From: Kiritimatiellales bacterium
GTDB taxonomy: Bacteria; Verrucomicrobiota; Kiritimatiellia; Kiritimatiellales; Pontiellaceae
Assembly: GCA_030625905.1 (NCBI GenBank)
Contig: DAOUQA010000141.1
Location: 1 to 5,644 of the forward strand
Length of the DNA: 5,644 bases
Reading direction: 5' to 3'
Shown: in pieces, positions 1 through 4,796 of the stretch
Layout: each line of letters opens with the position of its first letter
Numbering within the stretch: the first letter of the stretch is position 1
Notes under the pieces: generated by a model
The model's database searches: none
The model's input: only the letters and a program-made list of their open reading frames with translations
What the model was told of the DNA's origin: nothing
Position numbers and translations under genes: made by a program

Positions 1-43
1 AATCATCCGTGGTTCCATTTTCCTATCTAGGATTGTGCATGAA

Positions 44-68
44 AAAGCCCGCTAGATCAGCGGGCTTT
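44..68 (-). terminator. Rho-independent terminator of ppdK, probably bidirectional
   Basis: A perfect 10-bp stem (arms 44-53 and 59-68, sequence AAAGCCCGCT / AGCGGGCTTT) encloses a 5-base loop. Read on the minus strand it starts 25 bases past the ppdK stop codon and runs into a T tract (CTTTTTC), the form expected of an intrinsic terminator. On the plus strand the same hairpin is followed by a T-rich stretch (CTTTCTTGTTT), so it could also end transcription of a convergent gene to the left. Short open frames reach stops at 28-30 and 53-55 on the plus strand, but too little is visible to say whether such a gene exists. Confidence 0.88.
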
Positions 69-93
69 CTTGTTTCCAATACCGGGAAACGCC

Positions 94-2847
94 TTACCCC
101 TTGATGGCGGCCTGCGCGGCAGCCAAACGGGCGATCGGCACACGGTACGGCGAGCAACTGACATAGTCGAGACCGACCTTGACGCAGAACTTCACGCTTT
201 CGGGGTCACCGCCATGCTCACCGCAGATGCCGCACTTGAGACCGGGGCGCGTTTCGCGTCCACGCTCAACACCTAGCTTCACCAATTGGCCAACACCGGT
301 CTGGTCGAGGTGCTGGAACGGGTCGGACGGCAGGATCTTCTTGCCAAGGTAGTCCGGCAGGAAGGTTCCAATGTCGTCGCGGCTATAGCCGAAGGTCATC
401 TGCGTCAGGTCGTTGGTGCCAAAGCTGAAGAACTCGGCAGTCTCGGCGATTTCGTCGGCGGTGAGCGCCGCGCGCGGAATCTCGATCATGGTGCCGACCA
501 TATACTTCACCTTGACACCGGTCTTGGCGATGACCGCCTCGGCGTTTTTGCGAACGATCTTTTCAAGGAAGTCCAGTTCGGCCTTGGTTCCGATGAGCGG
601 AATCATGATTTCCGGCAATACCTTAACCCCTTTCTTGGCCTTGGCGACCTTGCAGGCCGCGCCGATGATCGCCTGGGTCTGCATGACACAGAGTTCCGGA
701 TAGGTGATCGACAGGCGGCAACCGCGGTGTCCGAGCATCGGATTGAACTCGTGCAGCGACTGCACGCGCTCGGCGACCTTCCTAGCGGGCACGCCGAGGC
801 GCTTGGCCATCTCCTGCTGATCTTTCTTGGTGTGCGGCACGAATTCGTGCAACGGCGGATCGAGCAGGCGAACCGTTACCGGCAGGCCGTTCATGATCTT
901 GAAGATGCCTTCGAAGTCCTTCTGCTGGTGTTTGAGCAGCTTGGCCAGCGCGGCCTTGCGGGCTTTTTCGTCCTCGGCGAGAATGAACTCGCGGATGGCC
1001 CAGATGCGGTCGCCTTCGAAGAACATGTGCTCGGTGCGACAGAGGCCGATGCCCTCGGCTCCGAACGAACGGGCGGCCTTGGAATCCTTCGGCGTATCCG
1101 CATTGGTGCGCACATTGATGGTGCGGTGGGCATCGGACCATTTGGAGACCTGCTCGTACATCTTGTAGATCGGGTCTTTCTTGGCGGAAGCCTTGTTGTC
1201 CACCACTGCGGCGACGACCGGACTGACCTGCGTCGGGATCTGGCCGTCGTAGACGATGCCGGTGGAACCGTTCAAACTGATCCAGTCGCCCTGCTTGAAG
1301 ACCTTCCTGCCAATCGTGACCGTCTTTTTCTTGTAGTCGATCTTAAGGTTGCCCGCGCCGCAGATGCAGCACTTGCCCCAACCGCGCGCAACCACCGCCG
1401 CGTGGGAAGTCATCCCGCCGGTGGAGGTGAGCACACCCTGCGCCGCCCACATACCGCCCACGTCTTCGGGGCTGGTTTCGTGGCGAACGAGGATCAATTT
1501 TTCATCGGCGTTCTTTGCAATCACCGCTTCGGCATCGGCGGCTTCGAAGATAATCTTGCCCACGGCCGCACCTGGACCGGCCGGCAACGCGGTGGTGAGC
1601 ACCCTCCCCTTTTTCTCGGCCGCAATGTCGAAGATTGGGAACAAAAGCTGTTCAAGGTCGTCGCCCGAAAGGGTCATGAGCGCCTCCTTCTGCGTCAGGA
1701 TCTTGGGCTGGCTTTCGCCGGTGTAGAAATCCTTTCCGGAGGCCATCTCAACCGCCCAGCGAACCCCGGCCAGGCCCGTACGCTTCGCGTTGCGCGTCTG
1801 CAACATGTAGAGCGTACCTTCCTGCACGGTAAACTCGACATCCTGCGGATACTTGTAGTGCTTCTCAAGACGCGCCATGATTTTCTGGAGGTCGGCGTAG
1901 GCCTTTTTCCAAACCTTGGACTCCTCGTTCGGCATGTCGTCGAGATCCTTCGGGGTACGGATACCCGCCACCACGTCCTCGCCCTGCGCGTCGATGAGGT
2001 ATTCCCCCATCGGCTTGCTGTGGCCCGTTCCGCCATCGCGCGTGAAGGCCACGCCGGTACCCGACTTTTGACCCATATTGCCGAAGACCATCGTACAGAT
2101 GTTCACGGCGGTGCCGAGCAGCCCGTCGATCTTGTTGATCTGGCGGTATTTGTCGGCGCGCTCGGAATCCCACGATCCAAAGACGGCTTTAATGGAGAGG
2201 TCGAGCTGCTCGACCGGATCCTGCGGAAAGGGCTTCTTTACCTTTTTCTGGTAGACCTTCTTATAGGTTTCAACCAGCTCCTTGAGCTGCTCGGCGGTCA
2301 GGTCGGTATCTTCCTTTGCCTTGTACTTTTTCTTGATGGCTTCGAGTTCGACCTCGAAATCGTGGTGGGTCAGGCCCGTGTAGGGTCCCATAACCACGTC
2401 ACCGAACATGTCGATGAAACGGCGATAGCAATCCCATGCGGTGCGCTCATTACCGGTCTGGTTAATGAAGCCAAGCACCGACTTGTCGGTCAGGCCAAGG
2501 TTAAGAACGGTATCCATCATGCCCGGCATCGAGACCGCCGCGCCGGAACGGACAGATACAAGCAGCGGATTCTTCGGATCGCCGAGCTTCTTGCCCATCT
2601 CTTTTTCAAGCCTCTTGAGCTGCGTCTTAAGCTGCTTTTCCATCTCGGGGGCAAACCTTCCGCCGTTCTTGGAATAGTAGGCGCAAGCTTCGGTAGAAAT
2701 CGTGAGTCCGGGAGGTACCGGCAGGTTTGCGTTCGCCATTTCCGCTAGGTTGGCACCCTTGCCTCCGAGGACGGCCTTCATGCTGCTATCGCCTTCCGTG
2801 AGTTCCTTCGAAACACCATAGAAGTAGACATATTTTTTTTGAGCCAT
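94..2847 (-). CDS. ppdK: Pyruvate,phosphate dikinase (PPDK)
   Basis: 917-residue cytoplasmic enzyme interconverting ATP + Pi + pyruvate with AMP + PPi + PEP; it links glycolysis and gluconeogenesis to PPi. Domains in order: N-terminal ATP-grasp/PPDK_N part (about 1-400; GGKGANLAEM at 28-37, SVRSGAAVSMPGMMDTV at 98-114, MLQTRNAKRTG at 348-358), central phosphohistidine domain (about 410-535) with GGMTSHAAVVARG and catalytic His482, and C-terminal PEP/pyruvate TIM barrel (about 560-917). Barrel residues equivalent to the Clostridium symbiosum active site are present: Arg660, Arg708 (GHRGCRL), Glu789 (MIEIPRA), Asn812-Asp813 (FGTNDLTQ) and Cys875 (GICGEHGG). Length is slightly above the usual 870-900. 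The start at 2847 is chosen because AAGGAG (2856-2861) lies 8 bases upstream and the protein then begins MAQKKYVYFYG as in the family; the frame stays open 44 codons further up, but that part looks like leader and promoter sequence. Thr480, two residues before the histidine, is the site targeted by PDRP-type regulators in other PPDKs. Confidence 0.98.
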   Translation of the reverse strand: MAQKKYVYFYGVSKELTEGDSSMKAVLGGKGANLAEMANANLPVPPGLTISTEACAYYSKNGGRFAPEMEKQLKTQLKRLEKEMGKKLGDPKNPLLVSVRSGAAVSMPGMMDTVLNLGLTDKSVLGFINQTGNERTAWDCYRRFIDMFGDVVMGPYTGLTHHDFEVELEAIKKKYKAKEDTDLTAEQLKELVETYKKVYQKKVKKPFPQDPVEQLDLSIKAVFGSWDSERADKYRQINKIDGLLGTAVNICTMVFGNMGQKSGTGVAFTRDGGTGHSKPMGEYLIDAQGEDVVAGIRTPKDLDDMPNEESKVWKKAYADLQKIMARLEKHYKYPQDVEFTVQEGTLYMLQTRNAKRTGLAGVRWAVEMASGKDFYTGESQPKILTQKEALMTLSGDDLEQLLFPIFDIAAEKKGRVLTTALPAGPGAAVGKIIFEAADAEAVIAKNADEKLILVRHETSPEDVGGMWAAQGVLTSTGGMTSHAAVVARGWGKCCICGAGNLKIDYKKKTVTIGRKVFKQGDWISLNGSTGIVYDGQIPTQVSPVVAAVVDNKASAKKDPIYKMYEQVSKWSDAHRTINVRTNADTPKDSKAARSFGAEGIGLCRTEHMFFEGDRIWAIREFILAEDEKARKAALAKLLKHQQKDFEGIFKIMNGLPVTVRLLDPPLHEFVPHTKKDQQEMAKRLGVPARKVAERVQSLHEFNPMLGHRGCRLSITYPELCVMQTQAIIGAACKVAKAKKGVKVLPEIMIPLIGTKAELDFLEKIVRKNAEAVIAKTGVKVKYMVGTMIEIPRAALTADEIAETAEFFSFGTNDLTQMTFGYSRDDIGTFLPDYLGKKILPSDPFQHLDQTGVGQLVKLGVERGRETRPGLKCGICGEHGGDPESVKFCVKVGLDYVSCSPYRVPIARLAAAQAAIKG

Positions 2848-2855
2848 TTTGAATT

Positions 2856-2861
2856 CTCCTT
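2856..2861 (-). promoter_or_regulatory. Ribosome binding site of ppdK
   Basis: AAGGAG on the minus strand, 8 bases before the ATG at 2845-2847. It decides the start of ppdK: the upstream in-frame ATG at the far end of the open frame (2977-2979) would add 44 residues not typical of PPDK and would lie upstream of the likely promoter. Confidence 0.85.
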
Positions 2862-2880
2862 GTTTGTAGAAAAGCGGGGA

Positions 2881-2909
2881 ATTGTCAGCAAAGCGCGCAA
2901 CCGTGTCAA
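2881..2909 (-). promoter_or_regulatory. Candidate sigma-70-type promoter of ppdK
   Basis: On the minus strand a perfect TTGACA (2904-2909) is separated by exactly 17 bases from GACAAT (2881-2886), a -10 box with 4 of 6 consensus bases. Transcription would start near 2874, giving a leader of roughly 27 nt that still contains the Shine-Dalgarno. The -10 lacks the usual first T, so strength is uncertain and help from an activator is possible. Confidence 0.45.
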
Positions 2910-2970
2910 GGGCACCTTTTGAATAAAAACGACCCCGATTGCCGGATCCAGATTTTGACCTCAAGATTAA

Positions 2971-2999
2971 TTGACACAATAAGTTCCAGTAACTATATT
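2971..2999 (+). promoter_or_regulatory. Strong sigma-70-type promoter of the propeller gene
   Basis: TTGACA (2971-2976), a 17-base spacer and TATATT (2994-2999): a perfect -35 and a 5-of-6 -10 at optimal spacing, in the A+T-rich part of the divergent gap. The predicted start is near 3006, which gives the gene at 3112 a leader of about 105 nt. An inverted repeat TCAA-N6-TTGA (2961-2974) overlaps the -35 box and could be an operator half-site pair, but it is short. Confidence 0.65.
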
Positions 3000-3077
3000 C
3001 CTATCTTATTTAATAAACCATTAAACGGCTCGTTTTTTCATGAATACACCAAGTCAATGAAAAGCGAGGACCGATCG

Positions 3078-3098
3078 ATGCCAAACGGTTTCAGATAA
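3078..3098 (+). other. Possible 6-codon upstream open reading frame in the leader
   Basis: Within the leader of the propeller gene, GAGGA (3066-3070) sits 7 bases before ATG at 3078, which opens a frame reading MPNGFR and stops at TAA 3096-3098, 13 bases before the main start codon. Another 6-codon frame (MNTPSQ, 3040-3060) lies upstream with no clear ribosome site. Whether either is translated cannot be judged; frames this short arise easily by chance, and the peptide contains no run of one amino acid that would suggest attenuation. Confidence 0.2.
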
Positions 3099-3111
3099 AA
3101 AGGGGGATGAA

Positions 3112-4569
3112 ATGAAAAAGGGGTTGGTCTTTCTGTGTATGGTTGCGTTGTTCCCCGGCTTCAGCGCCAAGGCTTTGTTCAGTAGAGTCCAGAGGATAGA
3201 GGATGTCCGCATCAAAAGAGTGGAAGTGTCACGGGCGAATCCTTCGTTCATAGCGGTTGCTTCCGGCAATTCCCTTTATGTAAGCAAGGATGCCGGTGAT
3301 GGTTTCCGCAAGGTCGCCGTACTCAAGGATGAGCAGATAGCCCATCTCTTTATCGACCGCGATCCTGCCTCCACGGTCTATCTGGCCGGCACCCGGCATT
3401 GCTACAAGGTTGGCGAGGATACCGAAAGGATTTTTTCCGCCGCCGATAAGGAAGGGATCAATTTCATCCTCAAGCATAAAGGCTATGTTTACGCGGCTAC
3501 CAGCGCCGGTCTTTACTATGCCAGCGAACCCCTGCTCAACTGGCAGACGGTGCCCGGCCTCAGGAACCGTGAAGTCTATTCCGTGGAAGGGTTCGGCGAT
3601 AATATTTATCTGGCCTGCAACAGCGGGGTTTATCTTTTCCGACCCGACGGCACTTTGCGCCGGCTTTTCGTGGCCAGAAACAGCGCGGAGGGGGAGAACC
3701 TTAAGCCCCATCTGGTCAAGGCCGATGCCTTGACCCCCGCCCGGCTCTGGCTTTGCACCAACAAAGGGGTGTTCTGTTCCAGCGACCGGGGAGAAACCTG
3801 GAAAAAGTTCCATATAACCGGGGCCGACAACGTTTCGGTCAACTGCCTGGCCCAGCCGCCTTTGGAGAACAACTGCTTCTACATATGCACCGACGCCGGG
3901 TTTTTCAAGGTCAACATCACCGACGGAAGCTCCCGGCCGTTGTACGAAGGACTTCCCACCTCAAAGATAAGATGGATGGATTTCACTGCTTCCAGGGAGA
4001 TCTATCTGGCTACCGACAAAGGCCTGTTCAAGAGCGGTCAATCTACCCCCTCCCCGCCCTCGCGACTCAGTCTGGAGGAAGTGATGAAAGGCGAGCCGCC
4101 TATCCACCAGGTCCAGGACGCTGCCTTGCGCTATAATTCGGTGCATCCCGACAAAGTCGGAAAGTGGCGGAAGCAGCTCAAATACAGGGCCTTGTTGCCA
4201 CGGTTCAGCGTGGACTACGACAAGACCATAGGGTCCAGCTTTACCCAAAGCGGTTACTACTATGCCGAAGGGCCTTATGACTGGGGGGTGTCGTTGACAT
4301 GGGATCTGGACGATCTTATATGGAACTCCTACGAAACGTCCATCGACAACCGCACCAAGCTCACTACCCAGTTGCGGATGGACATACTCGACGATGTCAA
4401 CAGGCTCTATTTTGAACGCCTGCGCCTTAAGCGCGAGATCGCGGAGGCGGCCGACCCCCGCAGCGAAGACATCGTCCTCAAGGAACTCCGCTTGTATGAA
4501 CTCACCGCCACGCTCGACGGCTACACAGGAGGATATCTTACCCGGGAACGGGAAGATTCAGCCCTGTAG
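3112..4569 (+). CDS. Secreted seven-bladed beta-propeller protein with TolC-like C-terminal segment
   Basis: 485 residues, function unknown. A Sec signal peptide is clear: KK, a hydrophobic core (4-17), then AKA with likely cleavage after Ala21. Residues about 40-310 contain seven repeats of the type 'hydrophobic-Y-hydrophobic-A-T-x-x-G-hydrophobic-Y/F' at 46-60, 88-100, 125-138, 164-180, 211-230, 255-268 and 296-309, spaced 37-47 residues, which predicts a seven-bladed propeller; one carries a perfect Asp-box (SSDRGETW, 223-230) as in BNR/sialidase-like or YCF48-like repeats. A proline/serine linker (311-318) leads to a different C-terminal domain (319-485): helix, ALLPRFSVDYD (360-370), strand-like WGVSLTWDLDDLIWN (391-405), then a long charged helix with DILDDVNRLYFERLRLK (424-440). 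That helix-strand-helix order resembles half of a TolC/OMF repeat (inferred, not a domain hit). The protein should reach the periplasm or outer membrane. AGGGGG at 3101-3106 is the ribosome site, 5 bases from ATG. No catalytic residues are recognised. Confidence 0.85.
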   Translation: MKKGLVFLCMVALFPGFSAKALFSRVQRIEDVRIKRVEVSRANPSFIAVASGNSLYVSKDAGDGFRKVAVLKDEQIAHLFIDRDPASTVYLAGTRHCYKVGEDTERIFSAADKEGINFILKHKGYVYAATSAGLYYASEPLLNWQTVPGLRNREVYSVEGFGDNIYLACNSGVYLFRPDGTLRRLFVARNSAEGENLKPHLVKADALTPARLWLCTNKGVFCSSDRGETWKKFHITGADNVSVNCLAQPPLENNCFYICTDAGFFKVNITDGSSRPLYEGLPTSKIRWMDFTASREIYLATDKGLFKSGQSTPSPPSRLSLEEVMKGEPPIHQVQDAALRYNSVHPDKVGKWRKQLKYRALLPRFSVDYDKTIGSSFTQSGYYYAEGPYDWGVSLTWDLDDLIWNSYETSIDNRTKLTTQLRMDILDDVNRLYFERLRLKREIAEAADPRSEDIVLKELRLYELTATLDGYTGGYLTREREDSAL

Positions 4570-4574
4570 CCTTG

Positions 4575-4642
4575 CTCGGGACAAACCGTATCGCCGCCAT
4601 CTTGGTGGCTCCGAGGCCCGCAAAATGCGGGCGATACAGGTT
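4575..4642 (+). ncRNA. Predicted pseudoknotted structured RNA element, unknown class
   Basis: Starting 5 bases after the propeller stop codon, nested complementarity uses nearly every base. An outer helix pairs 4584-4592 with 4633-4642 (AACCGTATC with GATAC-A-GGTT; 9 bp, A4638 bulged). It encloses hairpin one (4593-4599 with 4603-4609; 7 bp, loop TCT), a 6-base joint (4610-4615) and hairpin two (4616-4622 with 4626-4632; 7 bp, loop AAA). The joint TCCGAG pairs with CTCGGG at 4575-4580 just upstream (6 bp), making a pseudoknot. The two non-Watson-Crick pairs, G4596-T4606 and G4580-T4610, are G-U pairs in plus-strand RNA but would be C-A mismatches in minus-strand RNA, which favours a plus-strand transcript. 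Only A4581-A4583, the loops and the bulge remain unpaired. It could be a 3' UTR structure of the propeller gene, a leader element of the following genes, or a palindromic DNA repeat. No known riboswitch family is recognised. Confidence 0.5.
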
Positions 4643-4650
4643 CTGCACTC

Positions 4651-4674
4651 TTTCCTGTTTCAAAAAACAGGAAA
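4651..4674 (+). terminator. Perfect 10-bp hairpin, possible weak terminator
   Basis: TTTCCTGTTT (4651-4660) and AAACAGGAAA (4665-4674) pair perfectly around a CAAA loop, 8 bases after the structured element. The stem is A+T-rich and is followed by TTCCCC, not a T run, on the plus strand; the minus strand has no T run either. It may close the propeller transcript or protect RNA ends, but as an intrinsic terminator it is weak. Together with the preceding element it could also form one leader. Confidence 0.35.
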
Positions 4675-4686
4675 TTCCCCTATACA
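4659..4686 (+). promoter_or_regulatory. Weak candidate promoter for the zinc-ribbon/prenyl synthase unit
   Basis: TTCAAA (4659-4664), a 16-base spacer and TATACA (4681-4686): 4 of 6 matches in each box. The position, 27 bases before the small gene, is suitable, but the -35 overlaps the hairpin at 4651-4674 and the match is poor. If this is not a promoter, the unit must be read from the propeller promoter or another site not recognised here. Confidence 0.2.
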
Positions 4687-4701
4687 CACCGGCACAAAAA
4701 C

Positions 4702-4706
4702 AAGGA
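4702..4706 (+). promoter_or_regulatory. Ribosome binding site of the 23-codon gene
   Basis: AAGGA, 6 bases before ATG 4713-4715. It supports real translation of the short zinc-ribbon frame. It is also the only good Shine-Dalgarno near the prenyl synthase start at 4797, where the preceding bases (ATCCCGCATCCCG) are pyrimidine-rich. Confidence 0.7.
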
Positions 4707-4712
4707 ATCCAA

Positions 4713-4784
4713 ATGCCGATTTTTGAATACACCTGTAAAAAGTGCGGAACCGGTTGTTCCACCGGAACCTGTCCGTTTAGTTGA
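4713..4784 (+). CDS. Minimal FmdB-type zinc-ribbon peptide (23 aa), probably truncated or internally deleted
   Basis: The frame encodes MPIFEYTCKKCG followed by TGCSTGTCPFS and TGA. The first 12 residues are the hallmark start of the FmdB/CxxC_CxxC_SSSS zinc-ribbon family (typically MPIYEYxCxxCG), whose members usually run about 60-110 residues with a second CPxCG knuckle after some 20 residues. Here that second knuckle and the middle are absent, and the tail resembles the Gly/Ser/Cys-rich ends seen in some members, so the gene looks like an N-terminus joined to a C-terminus. Four cysteines remain (8, 11, 15, 20), so binding of one metal ion is conceivable. A good ribosome site suggests translation. 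The prenyl synthase follows after 12 bases in the same frame. FmdB-type proteins are annotated as putative regulators with no firmly established role. It could be a decayed gene, a functional miniprotein or a translational leader. Confidence 0.6.
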   Translation: MPIFEYTCKKCGTGCSTGTCPFS

Positions 4785-4796
4785 TCCCGCATCCCG

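Noticed and set aside
1..30. 3' end of a plus-strand gene left of the window (frame reading NHPWFHFPI and stop)
   Set aside because: Nine codons cannot be told from chance, and another frame reads to a stop at 53-55; no motif decides between them.
286..2748. An 820-codon open frame on the plus strand, antisense to ppdK
   Set aside because: It is phase-locked so that its stops could only arise from sense codons TTA, CTA or TCA in ppdK, which a highly conserved gene with G/C-rich third positions rarely uses. The translation shows no family motifs, whereas the minus strand is an unmistakable PPDK.
2848..2979. 44-codon N-terminal extension of ppdK
   Set aside because: The frame is open, but the start at 2847 has AAGGAG at proper spacing and gives the family N-terminus; the extension covers the leader and the candidate promoter.
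3023..3038. Small terminator-like hairpin AAACG-GCT-CGTTT plus T run in the leader
   Set aside because: Five pairs, three of them A-T, are too weak for an intrinsic terminator and there is no alternative structure to form an attenuator.
3107..3115. Minimal ATG-AAA-TGA frame overlapping the start of the propeller gene
   Set aside because: It lies inside the spacing after AGGGGG, too close to act as a start, and such a short frame is expected by chance in ATGAAATG.
4574..4642. Canonical HDV-like self-cleaving ribozyme
   Set aside because: The topology fits, but the purine +1 with G-U closing pair, the short P3 with its C-containing loop for P1.1, and an unpaired catalytic C followed by purines before P2 3' are not found. 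It is reported as an unknown structured element instead.
4572..4712. Longer version of the zinc-ribbon gene starting upstream
   Set aside because: The frame is open through the structured element, but it has no ribosome site, the translation is not protein-like, and the family signature begins exactly at ATG 4713 behind AAGGA.
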